Of a stretch of 64,000 nt of DNA, positions 1 to 18,409 are shown one piece after another. The notes below the pieces were generated by a model. It was given only the letters and a program-made list of their open reading frames with translations, did not search any database and was not told where the DNA came from. Positions within the stretch are counted from its first letter, which is position 1, and each line of letters opens with the position of its first letter. Location of the stretch: assembly GCA_009746045.1 (NCBI GenBank), contig RPFO01002145.1, positions 1-64,000 of the forward strand, written 5' to 3'. The stretch is from Mesostigma viride (Eukaryota > Streptophyta > Mesostigmatophyceae > Mesostigmatales > Mesostigmataceae). A program made the translations under genes and the position numbers.

Positions 1-204
1 CCACGCTCCCCTCCTCGAAACAACCTTTCCAAGGCAGAAGCCATCACTCGGCTAATAAGCTTGTCGTCCACCTGCCCGCCCGGACGAAATAATCTCTCAT
101 CTATACGCCGTCACATGCAATCGCATTCAGTGAGTGGATCGCCCCATCCCCGCTCTTATGGCCCGCCGGATGACTGCTATTAGCGCATGGAAAACTGATA
201 GGAC
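1..204. other. Left edge, flank of repeat module A
   Basis: No gene is visible. Scattered matches (a GACGAAATAAT word, an AAAACTGAT word) recur just upstream of the third module near 13,068-13,110. The module homology therefore probably extends left in degenerate form. Confidence 0.4.
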
Positions 205-1470
205 GTGTAATAATAAGCATCGCAATGCATGGATCGTTCCAAATATTGTAGTCATTTTTTATGAGTTATGGCTGGGATGAGTAGGTCATCCAGCAACATC
301 TGGGTGTAGTTCGTGGCATGTTTCCCTACCCTTTTGGGAATGCCCTTGGGGCCAGGCCAGGTCAGAATATGCCGCCCTGGCCGGCCAAGCCGCTGGGGGC
401 CTGCCAGACCAAAGTCCCTATATGAGTGTGCTTTGGTCCCAGTATGGACACTAAACTGTTTTAGGTTAGTTTGTGGGCATTACCATGCAAGGTGCAACTG
501 GCTCCTATTGTTAGGCGCGAGTTGGACACGATTTGAGGGCTAAAAGCTAAAATTGTTTGCTGACACAGCTAGCCCGCAACACACGTAGCATAGGTGTCAC
601 ACTTCATGTAGTGTTCAAGTTGGGGCATGATGCAGACAATGTTTGTTCCAACTCTGATTTATTATAATGAGTTGTCTTGAGCACTTCATAATGAGATTAG
701 CACAGCTCATTTTAAGACACACCACCGCATCTTTATCAAACAATCCCATCCAATTCCCAACTTCACCATGGAATGGCCATCAAATGTTACCATGTGCACG
801 ATCGCTCATGCCCACTTCAAAATCACCTTAAGAAAGAAAGTTTTGTATTCGCTAACTTCTTTACAACCACCACCAGTATGGGGCAACCACAGGCCCTCAC
901 TGTGACCACTGTGACCACCGCAAGGGCACGCCATCACATGCAGCCATAAATGTATCTAACGAGGCAAGGCCAGCTGGTATCCAGGCGGCATGTTGCCACC
1001 ACACACGTCTCGGTTACGGCGCGGTCACCCATCTTCATGTCCCTGCAAATATGCACCCCATAACAACGTGTGACAACCCACAAGACCCCACGGTGCCCTT
1101 TTGCGGGATCGCAGGGCATGGCAGGGCATGTGCGTGTGTACCACCCCTACCTGCCTGCCCAACGCCCCACTCCCCATGCCCCAAGTTTCATGGCTCGTGC
1201 CCCAGGTCCCCTGCCCCGTCCCACCTGCCCACTGTGCCCCTGCTTGTGACTTGCCTCTGACCACATCACGTGCAGGTGGCTGAGGGCCTGCCCCATGCCC
1301 CAGTCCCCACGACCTGTGACTCATAGCTTCAGAAAGGCTCCCCCTGCCCCCTGCCGCCTGGACCCTGCCCCCCGCCCCCGCCCCCCTTCCCCCTGTCCCC
1401 ATGCCCTCCTCCCTGTGGTGCCTCCGCTGGCTGGCTTGCCAATAATCACATCTCGTGCATGTGGCTGCCT

Positions 1471-1686
<216 letters not shown>

Positions 1687-2146
1687 AATATGCACCCCAT
1701 AACAACGTGTGACAACCCAGGGCAGGGCATGGCAGGGCATGTGCGTATGTACCACCCCTACCTGCCTGCCCAACGCCCCACTCCCCATGGCTCGTGCCCC
1801 AGGTCCCCTGCCCCGTCCCACCTGCCCACTGTGCCCCTGCTTGTGACTTGCCTCTGACCACATCACGTGCAGGTGGCTGAGGGCCTGCCCCATGCCCTAG
1901 TTCCCACGACCTGTGACTCATAGCTTCAGAAAGGCTCCCCCTGCCCCCTGCCGCCTGGACCCTGCCCCCCGCCCCCTGTCCCCACGACCTGTGACTCATA
2001 GCTTCAGAAAGGCTCCCCCTGCCCCCTGCCGCCTGGACCCTGCCCCCCGCCCCCTCCCCCCTCCCCCTGTCCCCATGCCCTCCTCCCTGTGGTGCCTCCG
2101 CTGGCTGGCTTGCCAATAATCACATCTCGTGCATGTGGCTGCCTTG

Positions 2147-2342
<196 letters not shown>

Positions 2343-3527
2343 CTGACCCATGCCACATACCCCACGCCCCAAGCCTCGCGCCCCATGTCCCCTGCCAGCC
2401 TGCCTGCCTACACAAGCAAAGGAAACAAACATGGCCCCGCTGGCACAATGCAAAGCACACCTGGTTGAACAGGTAGCGGGCACGCCTGCACAATGAGACA
2501 TCAAAATTACACAGCAAGCAAAGCAAAATTCAGTGTGCAAGCCAATGGGGCCTACGTTTGACAGCAAATATGATGAATCCACGTAGAAAAATGGCACAAC
2601 ACATGGTTGCCCACCTGCACGTACAGCCCAGTAAAAATTCACGTGCAGCAAACTGTCTACCCATGCGTGAATTTGGCTTCATCCCAGTAAAAATCTGCAC
2701 AACACAAATATTGCACAGCCATTAAAGCAAAGCAAAATGTTCAGTGTTCAAGCCACTTGGGCTAACTTTGGATATGCTGGATGGAAGCAATATAGCACAG
2801 CATGACACACCCCTAGTTGCTCACCTTCACCCATACAGCCCAGTGAAAACTCACGTGCAAAGCAAGGCAGCTTATCACACGCAAAACCACCATCAACGTC
2901 AGGCAGCACAGCAGTCAACGACTCCCAAAATTGGTGCATGAGCAATCATCCATGAGCAATCATGGGCTTTCCCTGCCCAGTCTGTTCCAGAAGAAAGCAA
3001 CACGGATAACGTGGCAATGACATTCCCAGGGAGAATGAAGAGGACGCACCCCACGGATACGACAATGGAAGACAGACTCTTGGTCCGGTATGTGCACGCT
3101 GCGACCAAGAAAATTCGTCTGGAAAAAGGGAAATTGCATAAGATTACGGTAAACGTAAATCACATTAGATAAAAGCAGATACATTGACCACATCTTTGAC
3201 ACAAATCGCCATCGCCAGCGTTCGTCCCGTGCCAAGCAATCCAGCGCTCAATCGCAATTGTCTATTGTGACACCAGACATTCGTTTGCCCCATCCCACGT
3301 CTTCCATGAACAGCAAAACTGATTTTACAAGGCGTGAAATACGTAAAACTGAAGAATGACGACACTGAAACAAAACAATCTGATGACGACGTTCAATTTC
3401 CAGGTCGCTGGCTATTGTACAGCAAAAGCCATAGCGACACGGACCTCTCCCACGCAGGTAGCACGGGGTTGACGCCCCGCCAGCTCCGAAAGTTTCCTAC
3501 GTACTCTTCCAATACAAACTTTGGATG

Positions 3528-3540
3528 TATAAAAGCCATG
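3528..3540 (+). promoter_or_regulatory. TATA-box-like site of module A, copy 1
   Basis: TATAAAA lies at 3,528-3,534 and an ATG follows 4 bp later. The same box is at 11,145 and 16,594 in the other copies and at 21,656 in a strongly diverged copy, where the flanking ATTCCCCATCCC word is also kept. The ATG is AGG in copy 3. Conservation of the box between diverged copies is what suggests function; transcription is not shown. Confidence 0.4.
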
Positions 3541-3837
3541 AATTCGCATTCCCCATCCCGATTTCACATGCTACGTCGCCCGCCATCGCCAGCCAGCAAC
3601 AACTATGGTTGCTTCCGCATCACGTCGCTTTGTTTCATGTAAGTTTTTTGCCCCGACCATGCCGCTTTTATTATTCACGGTCACTTTACCCATTGCCACT
3701 GCCCAGCCTGGTGCGTTCGACGCGACGCTCGCCCCGCCCTGCATGCGAACTAAAATTTGGTACGGTTCGACCGGTCCAACTTTCCCCGTTCAGCCTGAAC
3801 ACTTCTAGTCCGTATTTTTGTCAGGGTCCGAGGCTGG

Positions 3838-6800
3838 GGGGCCAGCGGGAGCCCAAAAATTTCGGTTTCGTACGGCCGTTTTTTGGGCGGAGTCCCTTGC
3901 TTTTCACAGTTTCGAGCCGTTTTTTGCAACGCTCCCCGTCTGAACACGTTCAGTTCAGTCATCTCGCAAAAATTGGCACGGAAATTGCGTGGGAAGTAGG
4001 CCGAACCGAAAGTTTAACCGAAAAACCGTTCAGACTAGGGTTCGAACTCAATTTTCTGCACATTTCCCGTTCAGTCTGAACACTCAAAATTTCCAGTTCT
4101 GACTGAACCCTTAGTAAATCTACTACGATGTTTGGGCTTAGCTGCTTCGGTAAACAACTACCCTCCCATCCGTATATGCCCCCCGGCATTTCTCGCGCAT
4201 TTTGCTGAATTCGGCTTCCGTTCAGAACTCCTGAGACTCGATCTTAGAAGTGTGTGACGGCGTTCAGGCCGGCGGTTACGGGCCGTTACTCGCGGCTCCG
4301 CAGGATTTCAGGATTGGCCCTCGGGCGTGGGGTTGCGATCAGGCCGTACGGTACGGCGCCCGCGGCGATGTCAGGATGTTCGGGGTTCTCCCTTGCGCAA
4401 CACGATCGTAATATAGTAGTTGACAAGTTGGGGGCCCCTGCGGGGCCCAGACTTTTTGGCGCCTGAGCGGGCGATTGGCGCGTACACCCGCGGGTGCGTC
4501 CTCGGGAACGCCGGCGCCACGCGGGGCGCGCAGTGCGAAGGGGCAGTGGCCGAGGGCGCCGAGGCGGGGGGGCCAGCGGGAGCCCAAAAATTTCGGTTCG
4601 TACGGCCGTTTTTAAGCTGAGCCCCCTGCTTTTCACAGTTTCGAGCCGTTTTTTTCCACGCTCCCCGTCTGAACACGTTCAGGTCAGTCATCTCGCTAAA
4701 ATTGGCACGAAATTGCGTGGGAAGTAGGCCGAACCGAAATTTAACCAAAAACCGTTCAGAAATGTGTTCGAACTCAATATTCGTTCAGTCTGAACAGTCG
4801 AAATTTCCCGTTCAGTCTGAACCCTTAGTATTTGTAGTAGGATGTTTGCTTCGGCAACAAACTCTTTCCCTGCCGTATATGCCCCCCGGCATTTCTCGCG
4901 CATTTTGCTGAATTCAGCTTCTGTTCAGAATGTGACAGTCGATCTTAGGAGGGTGTGACGGCGTTCAGGCCGGCGGTTACGGGCCGTAACTCGCGGCTCC
5001 GCAGGATTTCAGGATTTGCCCTCGTTCGTGGGGTGCGATCAGGCCGTACGGTACGGCGCCCGCGGCGATGTCAGGATGTTCGGGTTTCTCCCTTGCGCAA
5101 CACGATCGTAGTTAAGTAGTTGACAAGTTGGGGGCCCCTGCGGGGCCCAGACTTTTTGGCGCCTGAGCGGGCGATTGGCGCGTACACCCGCGGGATGCGT
5201 CCTCGGGAACGCCGGCGCCACGCGGGGTGCGCAGTGCGAAGGGGCAGTGGCCGAGGGCGCCGAGGCGGGGGGGCCAGCGGGAGCCCAAAAATTTCGGTTC
5301 CGTACGGCCGTTTTTGGGGCTGAGCCCCCTGCTTTTCACAGTTTCTAGCCGTTTTTTGCCACGCTCCCCGTCTGAACACGTTCAGTTGTGTCATCCCGCT
5401 AAAATTGGCACGAAAATTGCGTGGGAAGTAGGCCGAACCGAAAATTTAACCGACAAACCGTTCAAAATAGGGTTCGAACTAAATTTTCCGCACACTTCTC
5501 GTTCAGTCTGAACAGTCGAAATTTCCCGTTCAGTCTGAACCCTTAGTATTTCTAGTATTTTGTTTGGAGAGAGATCCTTCGTGTATAAACTCTTCCTCCC
5601 AGCCGTATATGCCCCCCGGCATTTCTTGCGCATTTTGCTGAATTCAGCTTCTGTTCAGAATAGGTAAGACTCGATCTTAGGAGGGTGTGACGGCGTTCAG
5701 ACTAGCGGTTACGGGCCGTTACTCGCGGCTCCGCAGGATTTCAGGATTTGCCCTCGTTCGTGGGGGTGCGATCAGGCCGTACGGTACGGCGCCCGCGGCG
5801 ATGTCAGGATGTTCGGGTTTCTCCCTTGCGCAACACGATCGTAGTTAAGTAGTTGACAAGTTGGGGGCCCCTGCGGGGCCCAGACTTTTTGGCGCCTGAG
5901 CGGGCGATTGGCGCGTACACCCGCGGGATGCGTCCTCGGGAACGCCGGCGCCACGCGGGGTGCGCAGTGCGAAGGGGCAGTGGCCGAGGGCGCCGAGGCG
6001 GGGGGGCCAGCGGGAGCCCAAAAATTTCGGTTCCGTACGGCCGTTTTTGGGGCTGAGCCCCCTGCTTTTCACAGTTTCTAGCCGTTTTTTGCCACGCTCC
6101 CCGTCTGAACACGTTCAGTTGTGTCATCCCGCTAAAATTGGCACGAAAATTGCGTGGGAAGTAGGCCGAACCGAAAATTTAACCGACAAACCGTTCAAAA
6201 TAGGGTTCGAACTAAATTTTCCGCACACTTCTCGTTCAGTCTGAACAGTCGAAATTTCCCGTTCAGTCTGAACCCTTAGTATTTCTAGTATTTTGTTTGG
6301 AGAGAGATCCTTCGTGTATAAACTCTTCCTCCCAGCCGTATATGCCCCCCGGCATTTCTTGCGCATTTTGCTGAATTCAGCTTCTGTTCAGAATAGGTAA
6401 GACTCGATCTTAGGAGGGTGTGACGGCGTTCAGACTAGCGGTTACGGGCCGTTACTCGCGGCTCCGCAGGATTTCAGGATTTGCCCTCGTTCGTGGGGGT
6501 GCGATCAGGCCGTACGGTACGGCGCCCGCGGCGATGTCAGGATGTTCGGGTTTCTCCCTTGCGCAACACGATCGTAGTTAAGTAGTTGACAAGTTGGGGG
6601 CCCCTGCGGGGCCCAGACTTTTTGGCGCCTGAGCGGGCGATTGGCGCGTACACCCGCGGGATGCGTCCTCGGGAACGCCGGCGCCACGCGGGGTGCGCAG
6701 TGCGAAGGGGCAGTGGCCGAGGGCGCCGAGGCGGGGGGGCCAGCGGGAGCCCAAAAATTTCGGTTCCGTACGGCCGTTTTTGGGGCTGAGCCCCCTGCTT

Positions 6801-8036
6801 TTCACAGTTTCTAGCCGTTTTTTGCCACGCTCCCCGTCTGAACACGTTCAGTTGTGTCATCCCGCTAAAATTGGCACGAAAATTGCGTGGGAAGTAGGCC
6901 GAACCGAAAATTTAACCGACAAACCGTTCAAAATAGGGTTCGAACTAAATTTTCCGCACACTTCTCGTTCAGTCTGAACAGTCGAAATTTCCCGTTCAGT
7001 CTGAACCCTTAGTATTTCTAGTATTTTGTTTGGAGAGAGATCCTTCGTGTATAAACTCTTCCTCCCAGCCGTATATGCCCCCCGGCATTTCTTGCGCATT
7101 TTGCTGAATTCAGCTTCTGTTCAGAATAGGTAAGACTCGATCTTAGGAGGGTGTGACGGCGTTCAGACTAGCGGTTACGGGCCGTTACTCGCGGCTCCGC
7201 AGGATTTCAGGATTTGCCCTCGTTCGTGGGGGTGCGATCAGGCCGTACGGTACGGCGCCCGCGGCGATGTCAGGATGTTCGGGTTTCTCCCTTGCGCAAC
7301 ACGATCGTAGTTAAGTAGTTGACAAGTTGGGGGCCCCTTCGGGGCCCAGACTTTTTGGCGCCTGAGCGGGCGATTGGCGCGTACACCCGCGGGGTGCGTC
7401 CTCGGGAACGCCGGCGCCACGCGGGGCGCGCAGTGCGAAGGGGCAGTGGCCGAGGGCGCCGAGGCGGGGGGGCCAGCGGGAGCCCGAAAATTTCGGTTTC
7501 GTACGGCCGTTTTTTAAGCGGAGCCCCCTGCTTTCCACAGTTTCGAGCCGTTTTTTTTCCATGCTCCCCGTCTGAACACGTTCAGGTCAGTCATCTCGCC
7601 AAAATTGGCACTGAAATTGCGTGGGAAGTAGGCCGAACCGAATATTCAACCAAAAACGCGTTCAGAAATGTGTTCGAACTCAATATTCGTTCAGTCTGAA
7701 CACTTGAAATTTGCCGTTCAGTCTGAACCCTTAGTATTTGTAGTAGGATGTTTGCTTCGGCAACAAACTCTTTGCCCTGCCGTATATGCCCCCCGGCATT
7801 TCTCGCGCATTTTGCTGAATTCGGCTTCCGTTCAGAACTGCTGACAGTCGATCTTAGGAGGGTGTGACGGCGTTCAGGCCGGCGGTTACGGGCCGTAACT
7901 CGCGGCTCCGCAGGATTTCAGGATTTGCCCTCGGGCGTGGGGTTGCGATCAGGCCGTACGGTACGGCGCCCGCGGCGATGTCAGGATGTTCGGGGTTCTC
8001 CCTTGCGCAACACGATCGTAGTTAAGTAGTTGATTT
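3838..8036. repeat. 733-bp satellite B, array 1 (about 5.7 units)
   Basis: Tandem array with a 733-bp period: landmark words recur at about 5,120, 5,853, 6,586 and 7,319, with a 700-bp first step from 4,420. Units between roughly 5,040 and 7,240 look identical by eye, so amplification is recent. Each unit carries a GGGGCCCC-rich hairpin, a GC-rich block and many GTTCAG/CTGAAC words in both orientations. Short ORFs repeat at the same 733-bp spacing on both strands and look like nothing known, so they are treated as shadows. Confidence 0.9.
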
Positions 8037-9165
8037 TCTTGGGGCCAGGCCAGGTCAGAATATGCCGCCCTGGCCGGCCAAGCCGCTGGGGGCCTGCCAG
8101 ACCAAAGTCCCTATATGAGTGTGCTTTGGTCCCAGTATGGACACTAAACTGTTTTAGGTTAGTTTGTGGGCATTACCATGCAAGGTGCAACTGGCTCCTA
8201 TTGTTAGGCGCGAGTTGGACACGATTTGAGGGCTAAAAGCTAAAATTGTTTGCTGACACAGCTAGCCCGCAACACACGTAGCATAGGTGTCACACTTCAT
8301 GTAGTGTTCAAGTTGGGGCATGATGCAGACAATGTTTGTTCCAACTCTGATTTATTATAATGAGTTGTCTTGAGCACTTCATAATGAGATTAGCACAGCT
8401 CATTTTAAGACACACCACCGCATCTTTATCAAACAATCCCATCCAATTCCCAACTTCACCATGGAATGGCCATCAAATGTTACCATGTGCACGATCGCTC
8501 ATGCCCACTTCAAAATCACCTTAAGAAAGAAAGTTTTGTATTCGCTAACTTCTTTACAACCACCACCAGTATGGGGCAACCACAGGCCCTCACTGTGACC
8601 ACTGTGACCACCGCAAGGGCACGCCATCACATGCAGCCATAAATGTATCTAACGAGGCAAGGCCAGCTGGTATCCAGGCGGCATGTTGCCACCACACACG
8701 TCTCGGTTACGGCGCGGTCACCCATCTTCATGTCCCTGCAAATATGCACCCCATAACAACGTGTGACAACCCACAAGACCCCACGGTGCCCTTTTGCGGG
8801 ATCGCAGGGCATGGCAGGGCATGTGCGTGTGTACCACCCCTACCTGCCTGCCCAACGCCCCACTCCCCATGCCCCAAGTTTCATGGCTCGTGCCCCAGGT
8901 CCCCTGCCCCGTCCCACCTGCCCACTGTGCCCCTGCTTGTGACTTGCCTCTGACCACATCACGTGCAGGTGGCTGAGGGCCTGCCCCATGCCCCAGTCCC
9001 CACGACCTGTGACTCATAGCTTCAGAAAGGCTCCCCCTGCCCCCTGCCGCCTGGACCCTGCCCCCCGCCCCCGCCCCCTTCCCCCTGTCCCCATGCCCTC
9101 CTCCCTGTGGTGCCTCCGCTGGCTGGCTTGCCAATAATCACATCTCGTGCATGTGGCTGCCTTGC

Positions 9166-9318
<153 letters not shown>

Positions 9319-9777
9319 AATATGCACCCCATAACAACGTGTGACAACCCAGGGCAGGGCATGGCAGGGCATGTGCGTATGTACCACCCCTACCTGCCTG
9401 CCCAACGCCCCACTCCCCATGGCTCGTGCCCCAGGTCCCCTGCCCCGTCCCACCTGCCCACTGTGCCCCTGCTTGTGACTTGCCTCTGACCACATCACGT
9501 GCAGGTGGCTGAGGGCCTGCCCCATGCCCTAGTTCCCACGACCTGTGACTCATAGCTTCAGAAAGGCTCCCCCTGCCCCCTGCCGCCTGGACCCTGCCCC
9601 CCGCCCCCTGTCCCCACGACCTGTGACTCATAGCTTCAGAAAGGCTCCCCCTGCCCCCTGCCGCCTGGACCCTGCCCCCCGCCCCCTCCCCCCCTCCCCC
9701 TGTCCCCATGCCCTCCTCCCTGTGGTGCCTCCGCTGGCTGGCTTGCCAATAATCACATCTCGTGCATGTGGCTGCCT

Positions 9778-9959
<182 letters not shown>

Positions 9960-11444
9960 CTGACCCATGCCACATACCCCACGCCCCAAGCCTCGCGCCC
10001 CATGTCCCCTGCCAGCCTGCCTGCCTACACAAGCAAAGGAAACAAACATGGCCCCGCTGGCACAATGCAAAGCACACCTGGTTGAACAGGTAGCGGGCAC
10101 GCCTGCACAATGAGACATCAAAATTACACAGCAAGCAAAGCAAAATTCAGTGTGCAAGCCAATGGGGCCTACGTTTGACAGCAAATATGATGAATCCACG
10201 TAGAAAAATGGCACAACACATGGTTGCCCACCTGCACGTACAGCCCAGTAAAAATTCACGTGCAGCAAACTGTCTACCCATGCGTGAATTTGGCTTCATC
10301 CCAGTAAAAATCTGCACAACACAAATATTGCACAGCCATTAAAGCAAAGCAAAATGTTCAGTGTTCAAGCCACTTGGGCTAACTTTGGATATGCTGGATG
10401 GAAGCAATATAGCACAGCATGACACACCCCTAGTTGCTCACCTTCACCCATACAGCCCAGTGAAAACTCACGTGCAAAGCAAGGCAGCTTATCACACGCA
10501 AAACCACCATCAACGTCAGGCAGCACAGCAGTCAACGACTCCCAAAATTGGTGCATGAGCAATCATCCATGAGCAATCATGGGCTTTCCCTGCCCAGTCT
10601 GTTCCAGAAGAAAGCAACACGGATAACGTGGCAATGACATTCCCAGGGAGAATGAAGAGGACGCACCCCACGGATACGACAATGGAAGACAGACTCTTGG
10701 TCCGGTATGTGCACGCTGCGACCAAGAAAATTCGTCTGGAAAAAGGGAAATTGCATAAGATTACGGTAAACGTAAATCACATTAGATAAAAGCAGATACA
10801 TTGACCACATCTTTGACACAAATCGCCATCGCCAGCGTTCGTCCCGTGCCAAGCAATCCAGCGCTCAATCGCAATTGTCTATTGTGACACCAGACATTCG
10901 TTTGCCCCATCCCACGTCTTCCATTAACAGCAAAACTGATTTTACAAGGCGTGAAATACGTAAAACTGAAGAATGACGACACTGAAACAAAACAATCTGA
11001 TGACGACGTTCAATTTCCAGGTCGCTGGCTATTGTACAGCAAAAGCCATAGCGACACGGACCTCTCCCACGCAGGTAGCACGGGGTTGACGCCCCGCCAG
11101 CTCCGAAAGTTTCCTACGTACTCTTCCAATACAAACTTTGGATGTATAAAAGCCATGAATTCGCATTCCCCATCCCGATTTCACATGCTACGTCGCCCGC
11201 CATCGCCAGCCAGCAACAACTATGGTTGCTTCCGCATCACGTCGCTTCGTTTCATTTAAGTTTTTTGCCCCGACCATGCCGCTTTTATTATTCACGGTCA
11301 CTTTACCCATTGCCACTGCCCAGCCTGGTGCGTTCGACGCGACGCTCGCCCCGCCCTGCATGCGAACTAAAATTTGGTACGGTTCGACCGGTCCAACTTT
11401 CCCCGTTCAGCCTGAACACTTCTAGTCCGTATTTTTGTCAGGGT

Positions 11445-13060
11445 CCGAGGCTGGGGGGGCCAGCGGGAGCCCGAAAATTTCGGTTTCGTACGGCCGTTTT
11501 TTTGGCGGAGTCCCTTGCTTTTCACAGATTCGAGCCGTTTTTTGCAACGCTCCCCGTCTGAACACGTTCAGTTCAGTCATCTCGCAAAAATTGGCACGGA
11601 AATTGCGTGGGAAGTAGGCCGAACCGAAAATTCAACCCAAAAACCGTTCAGACTAGGTTCGAACTAAAATTTCTGCACATTTCTCGTTCAGTCTGAACAC
11701 TCGAAATTTTTCGTTCAGTCTGAACCCTTAGTAAATGTAGTAGGATGTTTGGAGAGAGATCCTTCGTGCATAAACTAATTAATCAGCCGTATATGCCCCC
11801 CGGCATTTCTCGCGCATTTTGCTGAATTCGGCTTCCGTTCAGAATAGGTGACAGTCGATCTTAGGAGGGTGTGACGGCGTTCAGGCCGGCGGTTACGGGC
11901 CGTAACTCGCGGCTCCGCAGGATTTCAGGATTTGCCCTCGGTCGTGGGGGTGCGATCAGGCCGTACGGTACGGCGCCCGCGGCGATGTCAGGTTGTTCGG
12001 GGTTCTCCTTTGCGCAACACGATCGTAGTTAAGTAGTTGACAAGTTGGGGGCCCCTGCGGGGCCCAGACTTTTTGGCGCCTGAGCGGGCGATTGGCGCGT
12101 ACACCCGCGGGATGCGTCCTCGGGAACGCCGGCGCCACGCGGGGTGCGCAGTGCGAAGGGGCAGTGGCCGAGGGCGCCGAGGCGGGGGGGCCAGCGGGAG
12201 CCCAAAAATTTCGGTTCCGTACGGCCGTTTTTGGGGCTGAGCCCCCTGCTTTTCACAGTTTCTAGCCGTTTTTTGCCACGCTCCCCGTCTGAACACGTTC
12301 AGTTGTGTCATCCCGCTAAAATTGGCACGAAAATTGCGTGGGAAGTAGGCCGAACCGAAAATTTAACCGACAAACCGTTCAAAATAGGGTTCGAACTAAA
12401 TTTTCCGCACACTTCTCGTTCAGTCTGAACAGTCGAAATTTCCCGTTCAGTCTGAACCCTTAGTATTTCTAGTATTTTGTTTGGAGAGAGATCCTTCGTG
12501 TATAAACTCTTCCTCCCAGCCGTATATGCCCCCGGCATTTCTTGCGCATTTTGCTGAATTCAGCTTCTGTTCAGAATAGGTAAGACTCGATCTTAGGAGG
12601 GTGTGACGGCGTTCAGACTAGCGGTTACGGGCCGTTACTCGCGGCTCCGCAGGATTTCAGGATTTGCCCTCGTTCGTGGGGGTGCGATCAGGCCGTACGG
12701 TACGGCGCCCGCGGCGATGTCAGGATGTTCGGGTTTCTCCCTTGCGCAACACGATCGTAGTTAAGTAGTTGACAAGTTGGGGGCCCCTTCGGGGCCCGGA
12801 CTTTTTGGCGCCTGAGCGGGCGATTGGCGCGTACACCCGCGGGGTGCGTCCTCGGGAACGCCGGCGCCACGCGGGGCGCGCAGCGCGAAGGGGCAGTGGC
12901 CGAGGGCGCCGAGGCGGGGGGGCCAGCGGGAGCCATAAAATTTCGGCTTCGTACGGCCCGTCCGCAGGCGGAGCCCCCTGCTTTTCCCAGCGTCGAGCCG
13001 TTTCCTGGCACGCTCCCCGTCTTAACACGTTCAGGCAAGTCATCTCGCTAAAGGTCCACT
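11445..13060. repeat. 733-bp satellite B, array 2 (about 2.2 units)
   Basis: Same unit as array 1; landmark words at 12,037 and 12,769 are 732 bp apart. The array starts at the same phase of the unit (GAGGCTGGGGGGGCC) as array 1. It breaks off near 13,050, after the TTAACACGTTCAGGCAAG word, into module A copy 3. Confidence 0.85.
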
Positions 13061-13124
13061 GCGGGGACGAAATAATTATGTACATGCAAATTCGAGGCTA
13101 TGGCGGTGCAGAAAACTGATTGGT

Positions 13125-16884
<3,760 letters not shown>

Positions 16885-16885
<1 letters not shown>

Positions 16886-17465
16886 TCCGAGGCGGGGGGG
16901 CCAGCGGGAGCCCAAAATTTTCGGCTTCGTACGGCCCGTCCCAAGGCGGAGCCCCCTGCTTTTCACAGTTTCGAGCCGTTTTTCGCTACGCCCCCCGTCT
17001 GAACACGTTCAGGTCAATCATCTCGCTAAAATCGGCACGGAAATTGCGTGGGAAGTAGGCCGAACCGAAAATTTACCCAACAACTCGTTCAGAAAAGTCG
17101 AACTACGCACTGTACGTTCAGCCGCGGGACAGTTCTCGTTCAGCTTCTAGTAAATCTACTACGATGTTTGGGCTTAGCTGCTTCGGTAAACAACTACCCT
17201 CCCATCCGTATATGCCCTCCGGCATTTCTCGCGCATTTTGCTGAATTCGGCTTCCGTTCAGAACTCCTGAGACTCGATCTTACGCGGGTGTGACGGCGTT
17301 CAGGCCGGCGGTTACGGGCCGTAACTCGCGGCTCCGCAGGATTTCAGGATTTGCCCTCGGGCGTGGGGGTGCGATCAGGCCGTACGGTACGGCGCCCGCG
17401 GCGATGTCAGGATGTTCGGGTTTCTCCTTTGCGCAACACGATCGTAATATAGTAGTTGACAAGAA
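16885..17465. repeat. Satellite B, single partial unit
   Basis: About 0.8 of a B unit following module A copy 3, more diverged than the other units. It ends at the same GTAGTTGACAAG word where the tandem units join, and is followed by a unique hairpin. Confidence 0.8.
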
Positions 17466-17472
17466 AAAAGTG

Positions 17473-17502
17473 GGGGAGGGGGGGCTATCGCCCCCCCTCC
17501 CC
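17473..17502. other. 13-bp G/C hairpin at the end of satellite B
   Basis: Arms GGGGAGGGGGGGC and GCCCCCCCTCCCC are perfect reverse complements around a TATC loop. The G-rich arm could also form a quadruplex. It sits exactly where the B unit stops. Confidence 0.7.
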
Positions 17503-18409
17503 GACTTGAGAGGACGTGACTCGCCGCTAGCGGCCCAGAGGCCGATAGTCGACCTTCTGGGCGCCAACCGCACCGGCCCGCGCGACGCGCCAAGACCCTT
17601 CCACGGAGGACGCGCGAGCGGACGATTCCGACCGGGACGAACCGCCTCCGTGCGCCACTCGCAACGGACCCTTCCCCGTGAACACCGTGAAAGCTCTCCG
17701 AGCGTGAGATACTTGGAAATTTCGTCACGTTCGTATCGAAATTAAAAATTCTGACAAATTTTCAGCTCGGACTGAACCACAATGAAATAATTCTGACAAA
17801 TTTTATCCTGGACTATTTCGCATCATAACATGACTCCGTTGGGAGATCATCATGTAGCACTGGCTAACATATTCCCTTGCTGGATGGATGGAGGTAGGTG
17901 AAGAATTAAACCTTTTTGAATGACCTTATTTGTCTAATTGTAATTGCCTAGCACAGTCTACCTAGAGGAGGGCCCTGATTGGCACAATTGTGGCCATGTA
18001 CGTAATTATGCTACATGTCTGTCGTACATGATCTCCCAACTAGTCATGTTATAATTTAATTTCATTTTAATGCTAGCATGTCTTGTTGCATGCCCTCAAA
18101 GCTAAAATTGTTTATCACATGCAGAGAGAGCCCGCACAATGAATTTCAGCGTACCATTCATTAATTAATTATACCATGCGATATACTTTACAGATATTTC
18201 GCTGTCAAATACTTCGAAATTTGGGTACTGCTTTTTGCAAGCCAGCCATAAGGACCAAACACTCCCATGCAAACTCCCATTTTCATCATTAATTAATATT
18301 CATTGAGTGGCAATCCTTTCATTCCTTTGTTCACACATGCACCATCCGTCATTCCCATTATTAAATTGAAAAAATTAAAACATAGCATGACTCCGTGGTG
18401 CCCACTATG
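17503..18409. other. Gene-free stretch with an inverted-repeat element
   Basis: No gene seen. At 17,826-17,860 there is a CATGACTCCGTTGGGAG word and at 18,028-18,060 its reverse counterpart followed by an AATTTAATTT tail. These bound a ~235-bp segment and match the 3' ends of the LINE-type elements further right. It is either a small non-autonomous element or two 3' ends facing each other. Confidence 0.45.

Noticed and set aside
5039-7099. Repeated 60-107 codon ORFs at 733-bp spacing as a gene family
   Set aside because: They follow the satellite period exactly, overlap on both strands and resemble no protein.
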